NCBI RefSeq assembly: GCF_900167945.1
Contig: NZ_FUZA01000004.1
Location: 248,001-312,000, forward strand
Direction of reading: 5' to 3'
Length of the DNA: 64,000 bases
Source of the DNA: Dyadobacter psychrophilus
GTDB lineage: Bacteria > Bacteroidota > Bacteroidia > Cytophagales > Spirosomataceae
Shown here: positions 1 to 8,444 of the stretch, piece by piece
Layout of the letters: each line of letters begins with the position of its first letter
How positions within the stretch are numbered: position 1 is the first letter of the stretch
Position numbers and translations under genes: made by a program
The notes under the pieces: generated by a model
Seen by the model: the letters and a program-made list of their open reading frames with translations, nothing else
Databases searched by the model: none
Told to the model about the DNA's origin: nothing

Positions 1-347
1 TATGAAGCTGCTTTGTAGTATTAATTCAAGACGTTTTCGTTTGGTGAAAAATGCTAATTTTCGCGCTTTACTCTGCGTACGGGCATAAAAGTGAAATTAA
101 AATTGGCAAATGCAGACCATCACAAAACGCAAAATCTACTATTTTATATAATTTTAAATAGAATTAATTGTAACAGATGCTTTACGGTCTCTGTAAACCA
201 GGCAGTTAACACGTAAAGCCAAGATGAAAAATGCCCATTTGACCGGATTTGCCCATTTTTTTTAGAAAACTACCTACATTAAAAATCTATTTTCAGACAT
301 TGAAAGCACGGATATGCTAACTTGCATTTTCGCTTTTCTTTGAGATT
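1..347. other. AT-rich intergenic region before moeA
   Basis: No convincing gene is seen on either strand; the longest ATG-started frame at the left edge is 28 codons. Two things can be read: an 8-bp inverted repeat with a long loop (179-186 with 212-219), and a direct repeat of GCCCATTT around 232-258. Either could belong to a leader or operator of the molybdenum cofactor operon that starts at 348, but the pairing is too sparse to name a riboswitch. Confidence 0.5.
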
Positions 348-1538
348 ATGGTTACGGTAAACGAGGCTAAACAAAAGATTATTGCAAATGTAACGGCTCT
401 GTCCGCTTTGACATTGGAGGTCCGGGATGCTTTAGGGCATGTTTTGGCCAGTGATATTTTAGCGCCAATGTCCTTGCCATCTTTCAGGCAATCGTCTATG
501 GATGGATATGCGATTATCGACACTGATATTTTAGAAAAGGACACAATCCTTAAAATTTCAGGAGAATCAAAAGCAGGGCAAACCACTACGCAAACATTAA
601 TCCCCGGCAATGCGATGCGGATTTTCACAGGGGCGCCCGTTCCCGATGGAGCCACAGCAGTTGTTATGCAGGAAAATACATCATCCGCAAATGGAACAAT
701 ATGCATTCACGAGTTCCCTGTAACGGCCGGTAAAAATGTAAGAAATATTGGCCAGCAAATTCAAAGGGGCGCTATTGCATTGGAAAAAGGCACTTTTCTT
801 TCACCGGGTAGCATTGGGTTTTTGCAGGGAATGAATATATGGGAAGCCAGCGTGCACAGAAAACCAAAAATTGGCCTGCTTGTAACAGGTGACGAATTGC
901 TTCATAAAGGAGATTCCATTGTTCATGGAAAAATTTTTGAGTCAAATTCTGCTATGCTTGCAGCTGCATTGCAAAAGGAAGGAATCGCGGATCTTGAAAT
1001 CAAATATGCGGACGACAACCTGGAGTCGACGATAAAAGGGCTGAGTGAGTTAGCAGAAAATAATGATGTGGTGCTGGCTTCAGGAGGAATTTCGGTAGGG
1101 GATTATGATTTTGTAGGGAAAGCTGTGGAAGCATTAGGTGCTCAAACGATATTTTATAAAGTGCGTCAGAAGCCGGGTAAGCCATTATTATTTGCAAAAC
1201 GGGAAGATAAATTTTTCTTTGCATTACCGGGAAACCCCGCTTCTTCGTTGGTTTGTTATTACGAATACGTGCTGCCTGCGCTGAGAATTATGTCGGGCAG
1301 GAAAGATCCGTTTTTAACAACGTTGAAAATGCCTGCAAAGCTTGCTTACTCCTTCCAAGGTGAGCGCGACGAATTTCTCAAAGGACTGGTTGTGGGTGGT
1401 GAAGTTATACCGCTCGATGGTCAGGAATCATTTGCATTACGTTCCTTTGCGATTGCAAATGCTGTTATTTACTTACCCGTGGAGCAAAATGTGGTCAAGG
1501 AAGGGGACCTGGTTGAAGTTCATTTGCTCCCTTTGTGA
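348..1538 (+). CDS. moeA: MoeA, molybdopterin molybdotransferase
   Basis: MoeA inserts molybdate into adenylylated molybdopterin, the last step of molybdenum cofactor synthesis in the cytoplasm. The 396-residue length is normal for the family. The N-terminal region has the MoeA signature around SSMDGYA (about residue 50), and the central MPT-binding fold shows TGDELL, then ASGGISVGDYD (about residues 245-255) and LPGNPASS (about 294-301). It is the first gene of the Moco operon, followed after 49 nt by moaD. No separate mogA is seen; the adenylylation domain is fused to MoaC two genes downstream. Confidence 0.96.
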   Translation: MVTVNEAKQKIIANVTALSALTLEVRDALGHVLASDILAPMSLPSFRQSSMDGYAIIDTDILEKDTILKISGESKAGQTTTQTLIPGNAMRIFTGAPVPDGATAVVMQENTSSANGTICIHEFPVTAGKNVRNIGQQIQRGAIALEKGTFLSPGSIGFLQGMNIWEASVHRKPKIGLLVTGDELLHKGDSIVHGKIFESNSAMLAAALQKEGIADLEIKYADDNLESTIKGLSELAENNDVVLASGGISVGDYDFVGKAVEALGAQTIFYKVRQKPGKPLLFAKREDKFFFALPGNPASSLVCYYEYVLPALRIMSGRKDPFLTTLKMPAKLAYSFQGERDEFLKGLVVGGEVIPLDGQESFALRSFAIANAVIYLPVEQNVVKEGDLVEVHLLPL

Positions 1539-1587
1539 ATCAGATTGCTGCAAAATTTGTTAATTCAAAGAATTGAAAAAATAGGAA

Positions 1588-1827
1588 ATGAGCATTCAGG
1601 TAATGTATTATGGAATGCTGGCCGAAATCGCTGGCCAGGCTAACGAGGTTTGGATAGCCGATCAGAATCTGACGGTTGGTGAGTTTCGCAACCAGATCAT
1701 GGAGCGATATCCGGCGATGCGTGAGAAAAAATTTAAAATTGCAGTGGATCAAAAAATTTCACAAGATTACGTTTCTATTGACCACGCATCCGAAATAGCT
1801 TTGCTGCCACCATTCGCCGGCGGCTGA
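1588..1827 (+). CDS. moaD: MoaD, molybdopterin synthase sulfur-carrier subunit
   Basis: Small ubiquitin-like protein of 79 residues whose C-terminal Gly-Gly carries the thiocarboxylate sulfur used by MoaE to make the molybdopterin dithiolene. The sequence ends PPFAGG, the diagnostic tail, and the size fits the family. It lies between moeA and moaE with short gaps. The enzyme that activates the Gly-Gly tail (MoeB) is not encoded in this window, so it must lie elsewhere. Confidence 0.93.
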   Translation: MSIQVMYYGMLAEIAGQANEVWIADQNLTVGEFRNQIMERYPAMREKKFKIAVDQKISQDYVSIDHASEIALLPPFAGG

Positions 1828-1862
1828 GCACCAGCATTATCCTGAACCGCATCACCAACTCC

Positions 1863-2312
1863 ATGGAAAAAGAGCATAAGCATAAAAAAGTATTTGTACA
1901 GGGACCTATAAGCCCTGATTTCGTTGCAAAATCGATAGCGGGCCACCAGTCAAAAACTGAGATTGGTGCCCATGCAATTTTTTTGGGACAGATCCGTGCC
2001 GATAAAAAAGCAGATGGCATTGTAACCGGGATCGAATATTCGGCTTATGAAGATATGGCTGAAAAAGCATTCCAGGAGATCAGGGAGGCGGCTTTTGCCA
2101 GGTTTGAGCTGATTTGCATGCACATTTATCATAGTCTGGGCGTTGTGCCTACTGGCGAAATCAGTCTCTTCGTATTTGTTTCGTCGCCGCATCGTCGTGC
2201 CGCATTTGAGGCTTCCGAATACATTGTAGAAGAAATAAAAGCAAACGTCCCGATCTTCGGAAAAGAGCTGGTAGGAGAAGGTGGAGAATATGTTTGGAAA
2301 GAAAATAATTGA
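1863..2312 (+). CDS. moaE: MoaE, molybdopterin synthase catalytic subunit
   Basis: MoaE transfers two sulfurs from MoaD thiocarboxylate onto cyclic pyranopterin monophosphate. The 149-residue product shows the family features GAHAIFLGQIR near residues 36-46, YSAYEDMAEK near 60-70, HSLGVVPTGE near 90-100 and SSPHRRAAF near 107-115. The last residues contain VWKEN, matching the usual lysine-rich end of the active site. moaE sits 35 nt after moaD and only 3 nt before the GTG start of the moaC fusion, so all are surely one transcript. Confidence 0.94.
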   Translation: MEKEHKHKKVFVQGPISPDFVAKSIAGHQSKTEIGAHAIFLGQIRADKKADGIVTGIEYSAYEDMAEKAFQEIREAAFARFELICMHIYHSLGVVPTGEISLFVFVSSPHRRAAFEASEYIVEEIKANVPIFGKELVGEGGEYVWKENN

Positions 2313-2315
2313 AAA

Positions 2316-3224
2316 GTGGTAGACATCACTCATAAAAGCAACACATTACGCATTGCCACTGCACAGGCAATTGTGCAGGTAAGTAAAATTGAAACCATTA
2401 CGGCAATCCGGGAACGCAATGTTCCGAAAGGGGACGTTTTTGAAATGGCGAAAGCTGCTGGTTTTCTTGCCGTAAAAAAGACACCGGATCTTTTACCCGA
2501 CTGCCACCCGATTCCGGTGGAATATACAGGAGTAAATTACCGGATAGAAGATTTGACCATTGTTATTGAATTGACAGTCAAGACGATATACAAAACAGGT
2601 GTTGAAGTTGAGGCCATGCACGGCGCGTCCGTAGTTGCACTCACCATGTATGATATGCTCAAACCCATAGATAAGGGCGTTGAAATCAGGAATATCAGAT
2701 TATTGGAGAAAAAGGGCGGCAAGAGCGACAGGAAAGCAATTCCGGAAGGATTAAAAACGGCTGTTATTGTTTGTTCTGACAGTATTTCAAAAGGCGTCGG
2801 CGAGGATAAATCGGGGAAAAAGATCATTGAAAAGCTGGAAGCATTAAAACTGACTGCCAGCGATTACAGCATTATTCCCGACGACAAAAGCAGCATTCAG
2901 GAGAAAATCAAAAGCCTTTGTAACGCAGATTTTCAGCTTGTTTTGATCACGGGCGGAACCGGGTTGTCTCACCGGGATGTTACACCGGAAGCGGTATCGG
3001 AATTAATAGAAAAAGAGATTCCCGGAATTGCAGAAACGGCCAGGAATTACGGCCAGGACCGTATGCCGACAGCGATGTTATCCAGGTCTGCGGGAGGCTT
3101 AATAGGTGAAACATTGGTTATTACGATGCCTGGAAGCACAGGCGGAGTCACCGAGTATATGGATGCGTTATTCCCTCAGGTGCTGCATGTTTTCAGTGTT
3201 ATAGAAGGCAAAAAGCACGATTAA
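2316..3224 (+). CDS. moaCB: MoaC-MogA fusion (cyclic pyranopterin monophosphate synthase / molybdopterin adenylyltransferase)
   Basis: A 302-residue bifunctional protein. Residues 1-140 are MoaC, which with MoaA converts GTP to cyclic pyranopterin monophosphate: VDITHKSNTLR at the start, KGDVFEMAKAAG, LPDCHPIP and VEVEAMHGASVVALTMYDM. Residues about 147-302 are a MogA/MoaB domain, which adenylylates molybdopterin for MoeA: VCSDSISKG, ITGGTGLSHRDVTPEA, and MPGSTGGVTEY. The start is GTG, three nt after the moaE stop, and gives the exact N-terminus expected for MoaC. The same fusion is known in other Bacteroidota as MoaCB. Having both activities on one chain explains the absence of separate moaC and mogA genes. 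Confidence 0.95.
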   Translation: MVDITHKSNTLRIATAQAIVQVSKIETITAIRERNVPKGDVFEMAKAAGFLAVKKTPDLLPDCHPIPVEYTGVNYRIEDLTIVIELTVKTIYKTGVEVEAMHGASVVALTMYDMLKPIDKGVEIRNIRLLEKKGGKSDRKAIPEGLKTAVIVCSDSISKGVGEDKSGKKIIEKLEALKLTASDYSIIPDDKSSIQEKIKSLCNADFQLVLITGGTGLSHRDVTPEAVSELIEKEIPGIAETARNYGQDRMPTAMLSRSAGGLIGETLVITMPGSTGGVTEYMDALFPQVLHVFSVIEGKKHD

Positions 3225-3235
3225 AAATTAAAATA

Positions 3236-4228
3236 ATGTCCTTACCCATTGTAGATACATTTGGTCGCAAACACACTTATCTGCGGATTTCGCTGACAGA
3301 TAAGTGCAATCTGCGCTGCACTTATTGTATGCCGCAAGAGGATATGCAGTTTATGCCTTCGAAATGGCTCATGCAAGCCGATGAGATCAAGGCACTTGCA
3401 GAGATATTTGTTGAAATGGGTGTGGATAAAATCCGGCTAACGGGCGGTGAACCGTTGATCAGGAAGGATGTAGGTCAGATCGTTTCAGACCTTGGCAAAC
3501 TACCGACCTCACTAACATTGACAACCAATGCTGTTTTTATAGACCAGTTTATTGGTAATCTAAAAGAAGCGGGTGTTAACTCTTTGAATGTGAGCCTGGA
3601 TACTTTGCGGGAAGACAGGTTTAAAGCAATAACTAAGCGCGAGCATTTTACTAAAACAATAGGTAACATCAGGTTGCTTTTGGCAGAAGGATTTGTAGTC
3701 AAAATCAATATGGTGGTTATGAAGGGCATCAATGAGGACGAAGTCAATGATTTTGTCAGGATGACTTTGGAAGAACCTAATCTGCATGTCCGTTTCATTG
3801 AATTTATGCCATTCAAGGGCAATCAGTGGGATATGTCCAAAATTGTTTCCTATAATGATCTGCTTTCTGATATCAATAATGAGTTTGATTTTCAGCAATT
3901 AACCGGAGAATTACAGGACACTGCGCATCGTTTTCAGGTAACGGGCGGTGCCGGGACTTTCGGGATTATTGGAACAGTAACCCATCCATTTTGCTCCGGT
4001 TGCAACCGCATTAGGCTCACAGCCGACGGAAAGCTAAAAAACTGCCTCTTCGACACTTCCGAGGTTGATCTTCTAACACCGCTACGCGCAGGTCTGGACG
4101 TCCGGGCGCTCATCTACGCGCATTTCCACAAAAAACACTTCGCACACGGCGGTCACGTAGACTTCACCGAAAAACACGCCAAATCAGACTACGAGCAGAA
4201 TCGGAATATGATTGCTATTGGTGGGTAA
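3236..4228 (+). CDS. moaA: MoaA, GTP 3',8-cyclase (radical SAM)
   Basis: MoaA catalyses the first step of molybdenum cofactor synthesis, radical rearrangement of GTP to 3',8-cH2GTP. The 330-residue protein has the radical-SAM cluster cysteines C24-x3-C28-x2-C31, the GGEP motif (LTGGEPL), and the second 4Fe-4S cluster C253-x2-C256-x13-C270 with the RIRLTADG segment in between. It ends in Gly-Gly, as functional MoaA proteins do. It is the last gene of the operon, 11 nt after the moaCB stop. Its stop codon directly abuts the stop of the convergent toxin gene. Confidence 0.96.
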   Translation: MSLPIVDTFGRKHTYLRISLTDKCNLRCTYCMPQEDMQFMPSKWLMQADEIKALAEIFVEMGVDKIRLTGGEPLIRKDVGQIVSDLGKLPTSLTLTTNAVFIDQFIGNLKEAGVNSLNVSLDTLREDRFKAITKREHFTKTIGNIRLLLAEGFVVKINMVVMKGINEDEVNDFVRMTLEEPNLHVRFIEFMPFKGNQWDMSKIVSYNDLLSDINNEFDFQQLTGELQDTAHRFQVTGGAGTFGIIGTVTHPFCSGCNRIRLTADGKLKNCLFDTSEVDLLTPLRAGLDVRALIYAHFHKKHFAHGGHVDFTEKHAKSDYEQNRNMIAIGG

Positions 4229-4537
4229 TTACGGAAAGTTTTTCCAGGAAGTTTCCGGATTTTCAAATTGGCACAGCACCGCATGAACCTGCACGACTTG
4301 TCCTTTTTCATTAATTGAAAAATGAATGGAGTAGGGGAAAATATCAATCAAGGCGAATCTTACTTCTCCATATCGAAGTGTATATATACGAGGGATTTCT
4401 TTGACCAAAACCAACTTCCGCTTTACTTCTGATCGAAATCTTTTGCCAAGACCTTTTTGGCATTCTTCATAATATTCAGCTGCTTGGGTAATATCTTTAA
4501 CTGCTTCGGGAGTAAATTTTAGCTTGCAAACTGCCAT
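4229..4537 (-). CDS. RelE/ParE superfamily toxin
   Basis: A 102-residue basic protein with the ParE/RelE pattern: FTPEAVKDITQAAEYYEE at residues 8-25, a lysine/arginine-rich second helix, then strands RYGEVRFALID and YSIHFSINE and a C-terminal VQVHAVLCQ strand. ParE-type toxins poison DNA gyrase and RelE-type toxins cleave mRNA on ribosomes; the sequence does not decide which. The gene follows its presumed antitoxin after 2 nt. It converges on moaA with no intergenic base between the two stop codons, so any terminator must lie inside one of the genes. Confidence 0.8.
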   Translation of the reverse strand: MAVCKLKFTPEAVKDITQAAEYYEECQKGLGKRFRSEVKRKLVLVKEIPRIYTLRYGEVRFALIDIFPYSIHFSINEKGQVVQVHAVLCQFENPETSWKNFP

Positions 4538-4539
4538 AA

Positions 4540-4761
4540 TCAGGCATCGAGCATCTTGAAAACTTCTTCTTCGTCAATCAGGAGGTCGGGATTGTCCTGA
4601 TATTTTTTTATTCGCGCACTCACCTCATTCATCTGCGCCCGGGTAACGACAAAGTCCTCATCCGTTTCCTTCACCAAATCAATGGCATTAACTTTCTCCA
4701 AATCTTCGATCAGGGATGCTGCATAATCTTTTTTAATTCTTATATGATATGTCACGGCCAT
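4540..4761 (-). CDS. Antitoxin of the ParE/RelE-type module
   Basis: A 73-residue acidic protein, small and upstream of the toxin as usual for type II modules. The N-terminus is strand-like (VTYHIRIKK) and the C-terminal half is helical and acidic (DLLIDEEEVFKMLDA), suited to wrap a basic toxin. No classic ribbon-helix-helix signature is obvious, so the family is not named. A TAnnTTTG-type -10 box lies 30 nt upstream (4791-4798), and an inverted repeat GAGCA/TGCTC near 4807-4822 could be the autoregulatory site. Confidence 0.7.
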   Translation of the reverse strand: MAVTYHIRIKKDYAASLIEDLEKVNAIDLVKETDEDFVVTRAQMNEVSARIKKYQDNPDLLIDEEEVFKMLDA

Positions 4762-4790
4762 AACGAGTGTGTTTTAAGGTTGTCGCTTAT

Positions 4791-4798
4791 CAAAGATA
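4791..4798 (-). promoter_or_regulatory. Putative -7 box of the toxin-antitoxin promoter
   Basis: On the minus strand this reads TATCTTTG, a full match to the Bacteroidota consensus TAnnTTTG, 30 nt before the antitoxin start. No TTTG at the -33 spacing is seen. A hairpin-like repeat, GAGCA and TGCTC six nt apart, lies just upstream and may bind the antitoxin. Confidence 0.35.
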
Positions 4799-4995
4799 AA
4801 TAGCTGAGAGCAGATTTTTGCTCAGTTTAGAAAATCATTATTCCATCAACGTCACCAATATTCTCGTTTAATATACTTAAAGCCATTCAACACTATTTTC
4901 TGCCGTTTAAATAATGCATGCAACATGGGGTGCCTTGCGGTTATCATTGGTAAAAATCTTTAAAACTTTTTACTCAATAGTAACCTTCAAGAGCC

Positions 4996-5412
4996 ATGAG
5001 AAACGTGATGAAAACAATTGCCGCCGCAGCCTTCGCAATCCTAGTAATAAGCAATAATGTGTCCGCCTCACCGCGCGTTGAACCCAAAGCAGAATGCAAA
5101 AACAATTCCTGCGAAAAGTTTAAAATAGGAATGTACAGAGTGCGAAACTCGGTTTCAATGAATTTGCTGATGGAAAAAACAAAGGGCGAACGGGTTGCTA
5201 TTCGCTTAATGGACTCAAAAGGCAAAGTGCTGCACGAAGAATATGTTCCGAAATACCTGAGCAAATTTGGTCGCAAGCTGAATTTTCAGGAAATCAGAGA
5301 TGGCGTTTACACGCTCGAGGTTTCTAATGATTATGAGAAAATCGTCAAGAGCATTTACCTGGCTACCAACGACATCAGGGAAGTCGAACGGACTTTGGTA
5401 GGGACAAATTGA
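4996..5412 (+). CDS. Small secreted protein with a sorting-tail-like beta domain
   Basis: A 138-residue protein of unknown function with a signal peptide (MKTIAAAAFAILVIS, cleavage probably after NVSASA-like residues near 25). A second ATG at 5008 would give an equally good signal peptide. The mature part has two cysteines near residues 35-40 and a C-terminal beta pattern, LMDSKGKVLHEEY then EIRDGVYTLEVSNDYEKIVKSIYL, like the short beta-sandwich tails (Por secretion tail or DUF3244 type) common in Bacteroidota. Here the domain stands alone. It is transcribed by itself between an antitoxin and a convergent membrane protein gene. Confidence 0.65.
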   Translation: MRNVMKTIAAAAFAILVISNNVSASPRVEPKAECKNNSCEKFKIGMYRVRNSVSMNLLMEKTKGERVAIRLMDSKGKVLHEEYVPKYLSKFGRKLNFQEIRDGVYTLEVSNDYEKIVKSIYLATNDIREVERTLVGTN

Positions 5413-5494
5413 GAGTCACGGAAACGACAAATTAAGGTTCAAAAGTGATACGTTACGGGTTTGCTGCCGCAGCATTCCTGTAACGTTTTTATTT

Positions 5495-6718
5495 TCAGCC
5501 CTCAACACTTTTTTCGATTCTTGGCGAAAGGTTCGCAAATAGTAAATCATAAGTGATTTTAGCCCAAATCAAAATGCATGGGACAGCTTTCACTACGTAA
5601 GGTTTCATCCATTCGTTTCTGATAAATCTGGGAAAAAGATCGGTAGGGGACAATGCTGTGAAGACAAATGCGAGCACCAGAAGGACATAATTTTCAGGCT
5701 TCTGTTTTTGTCCGTAATACCAAAGCGCAACGCCGGTAATAGCAATAATAAACGTAGGCGATTCGGCCCGGTGGTTGAAAATAACCACCCAGATCATGAT
5801 CGACGCCAGAACCAGCATTCGGAATGTAAAATTGCCATATTGCTTTATTCTCAAAAGCGGAAAGCAGAATAAAATTGCTCCTGCTAAACTTACATAGGTT
5901 TTATTCACATCCAACTTAAACCAGGTTTTCAGCCAGCCGATCACCGAAAGGCCGTCTGAAATGGAATGGTCATTGGCCAGGAGATTTGCCCAGCTTTTGT
6001 ATAAAAACAAAAACTGATCAACGTTAACGACCAGCAGCGGCAATGCTGTAAAGAGGATCGCCCATGCAGCAGTGGTGTATGTGAGCTTAAATTTATTCGG
6101 ATATAGAAGGAATAAAGCCAATCCTACGATCCCGAACAGCTTTATGAAAATCGTGGAAACAAGACAAAAGGATGCTAACCAATATTTTCCTCTTTCCAGA
6201 AAGCCGAATGTGAACAGAAATAATCCGGCTATCAAGGCATTGCTTTGCTCATTTTGCACAGATGTGAGCAATTCAACGATCACAAAAACAAGGATTAAGC
6301 CTTTGGTGCGAACGTCGAGGCGAGGCAAATAATAGACTGAATAAAATAGAACTGCGGCATTCAAAATGTTCCATAGCGATAACCCGAGCACGTCAGGCAA
6401 GATCGCTAAAACGCCAAAAACCAGTGCAAATGCCGGGCTATACTTGAACAAATCGCCCTGTTCTTCCACAAACGGATCGTAAAGATCCTTGGATTCAATG
6501 AGGTGAAAAAAGGATTGCTTGAAGATAATGTAATTGTTATAGGTCGTATAAAGCCTTCCTCCCTCAACAAAACTCTTCATCGCCCCAAAATACGATTGCA
6601 GACTAGCAAAGATCGCCACTCCGAGAAACAGGATCAGCAGATATTTTTGATTAACTAAAAAACGGTTTACAGCACGCATCACTCGCAGGAAATATCTTTT
6701 ATTCTGATTTTGAGTCAA
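5495..6718 (-). CDS. GT87/DUF2029-like membrane glycosyltransferase
   Basis: A 407-residue polytopic membrane protein with about 9-10 hydrophobic segments beginning at residues 27-45. The conserved acidic stretch after the first membrane helix (DLYDPFVEEQGDLFKYSPAF, about residues 78-97) is typical of the DUF2029/GT87 family, whose members use polyprenyl-phosphate sugars on the outer face of the membrane; mycobacterial mannosyltransferases are the known examples. Neighbours give no pathway. The acceptor is unknown and GT87 rests on this motif and the topology only. Confidence 0.65.
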   Translation of the reverse strand: MTQNQNKRYFLRVMRAVNRFLVNQKYLLILFLGVAIFASLQSYFGAMKSFVEGGRLYTTYNNYIIFKQSFFHLIESKDLYDPFVEEQGDLFKYSPAFALVFGVLAILPDVLGLSLWNILNAAVLFYSVYYLPRLDVRTKGLILVFVIVELLTSVQNEQSNALIAGLFLFTFGFLERGKYWLASFCLVSTIFIKLFGIVGLALFLLYPNKFKLTYTTAAWAILFTALPLLVVNVDQFLFLYKSWANLLANDHSISDGLSVIGWLKTWFKLDVNKTYVSLAGAILFCFPLLRIKQYGNFTFRMLVLASIMIWVVIFNHRAESPTFIIAITGVALWYYGQKQKPENYVLLVLAFVFTALSPTDLFPRFIRNEWMKPYVVKAVPCILIWAKITYDLLFANLSPRIEKSVEG

Positions 6719-6745
6719 AACTAGGGATAAATCAGGGTTTCTGCG

Positions 6746-7675
6746 TCAATTCTTCACATAACCCAGCGATTTCAACCATCCTTCCATCGCCGCTGGCCAG
6801 TTTGCCAGGGAACCCTTTCCTTCGGTTCGCATGCCGTAGCCGTGGCCGCCTTTTGGGTACAAATGCATTTCTGCGGGGATTTTTTGCTTTTTGAGGGCTA
6901 GGTAATAGGCAATGCTGTTTTCTGGTGGCACGCCGGTGTCATCCATGGCATGTACTAGGAATGCGGGAGGCGTTTCGGCGCTCACTTGCAATTCGTTAGA
7001 GTAATATTTGATCAATTCATCTGATTTCTCAGCGCCTAAAAGATTATCGCGTGAGCCGCCGTGAGCGAGTTCAGGTGTCAGGGAAATGACAGGATAAATT
7101 AAAATAGAGAAATTCGGTTTGCCATCTGGTGAAGCCTTTTCACCCTTATTGAAATGCGTCGATAATGTTGCTGCAAGGTGACCGCCTGCCGAAAAGCCCA
7201 TTACGCCGATTTTGTTTACATCAATGTTCCACTTCCCAGCGCTTTGTCTGATCAGTTTCATCGCCTGCATGGCGTCCATCAAGGGCACTTCATGCTGGTG
7301 TGTCATTGTTTTTTCACTGGGCAGCCTGTATTTCAGTACAAAAGCCGAGATTCCACGGTCATTAAACCATTTGGCAAAATCACTTCCTTCATGCGAAGCA
7401 GCCAGAATTCCATAACCTCCGCCCGGGCAGATCATGACCGCCGCACCAGTCGATTTTTCTTTTGGAACAATAAAAGCAGTGAGTGTAGGAATCGAAACGC
7501 CGCTGATCCTTAGAATGTTACTGGTGTCTGTTACTGACTTTTCTTCAACTGAATTTGCTTTGAAATTGGGGATTTTGCCTTCCGGCCACAAATTAATCAC
7601 TTCATTTTGAGCCATGGATTTATCAGGTGTAGCATATAAGGCCAATGCAACCAGGAGACCAGTTAGTTTTTTCAT
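6746..7675 (-). CDS. Secreted alpha/beta hydrolase, acetyl-xylan esterase-like
   Basis: A 309-residue exported hydrolase with an N-terminal signal peptide (GLLVALALYATPDKSMAQ). The oxyanion region CPGGGYG (about residues 83-89), nucleophile elbow GFSAGGH (about 160-166), acid VHAMDDTGVP (about 246-255) and catalytic histidine GGHGYG (about 279-284) give a complete Ser-Asp-His triad. This arrangement is shared with Bacteroidota esterases of plant polysaccharide loci that remove acetyl groups. It starts 27 nt upstream of the glycosyltransferase gene and may be cotranscribed with it. Substrate is inferred by similarity only. Confidence 0.75.
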   Translation of the reverse strand: MKKLTGLLVALALYATPDKSMAQNEVINLWPEGKIPNFKANSVEEKSVTDTSNILRISGVSIPTLTAFIVPKEKSTGAAVMICPGGGYGILAASHEGSDFAKWFNDRGISAFVLKYRLPSEKTMTHQHEVPLMDAMQAMKLIRQSAGKWNIDVNKIGVMGFSAGGHLAATLSTHFNKGEKASPDGKPNFSILIYPVISLTPELAHGGSRDNLLGAEKSDELIKYYSNELQVSAETPPAFLVHAMDDTGVPPENSIAYYLALKKQKIPAEMHLYPKGGHGYGMRTEGKGSLANWPAAMEGWLKSLGYVKN

Positions 7676-7744
7676 CGATTGAATTTTCTAACAATAAGAC
7701 GGTCTGCAAGCTAATATACCATGTGTTACAAGTGGAAAAAGTGA

Positions 7745-8335
7745 TTATGGTTTTGCCGGATTGATCATGATATGTGCCCTGTGCGTTCCCGGATCCATAA
7801 TCCAGGGCATTCCCGGAACGTCCGGTTTGAGCGGCAAACCTGTGCTTTCAGCTGTTGCGAATGGAATGTAGACCACGTAACGCAGGTAACCGTTTTTCAA
7901 GTCGCCACTGGCAGTGTCATAATTATCTTTGGAGCCGGACAGTGCAAAAAGCGTGGACGATTGCTTCGGCATCATCAGTTTCCCATCTTTCACTTCCTTT
8001 TCGCGGATGTCAAAAATTTCCTTCGGGTTTTTGCCTTCTTTGGCCAGCACACGGCCTCTTTCCATAAATGCATCAAGCCCAGAAAAATAACAGGAAACGT
8101 TGATATCATCTTTTTTCGGATCGTCGGCAATGCAAACCATATCATTGTTCCCGGCGCGAAGCACTTTAAAAGAACCGTCGGCAGCATAGCCATAGACTTT
8201 GGCGCCTTCACGTTTTTCAGCGGGGGCAGCCATGACAGCGGTTTTGATTTGAATTTCGGGATATAAAACATTGGTTTGTCCCATTGCCTGCGCGGCCAGC
8301 AATAAGGAAATGGCGGAAAAAAAAGTCTTGCTCAT
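7745..8335 (-). CDS. Secreted protein of unknown function
   Basis: A 196-residue protein with a signal peptide (ISLLLAAQAMGQ). The mature part has alternating charged and hydrophobic strands, the segment ALSGSKDNYDTASGD, and a C-terminal stretch ending PWIMDPGTHRAHIMINP; I recognise no catalytic family. It is divergent from the large dehydrogenase-like gene at 8445 with 109 nt between, and may share a regulatory region with it. Confidence 0.6.
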   Translation of the reverse strand: MSKTFFSAISLLLAAQAMGQTNVLYPEIQIKTAVMAAPAEKREGAKVYGYAADGSFKVLRAGNNDMVCIADDPKKDDINVSCYFSGLDAFMERGRVLAKEGKNPKEIFDIREKEVKDGKLMMPKQSSTLFALSGSKDNYDTASGDLKNGYLRYVVYIPFATAESTGLPLKPDVPGMPWIMDPGTHRAHIMINPAKP

Positions 8336-8444
8336 GGTAGTAAATGACAGGTGGTTTGCCTCTTATATGCTTAAAATTAGTAATCTTTAATTTAAGATTT
8401 GCACAAATCTGCTTTCGCATTACAGACTGTAATTAATAAACCCC

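Noticed and set aside
1-347. Possible molybdenum cofactor riboswitch before moeA
   Set aside because: The region has one long-loop inverted repeat only and lacks the multi-stem core of the Moco motif.
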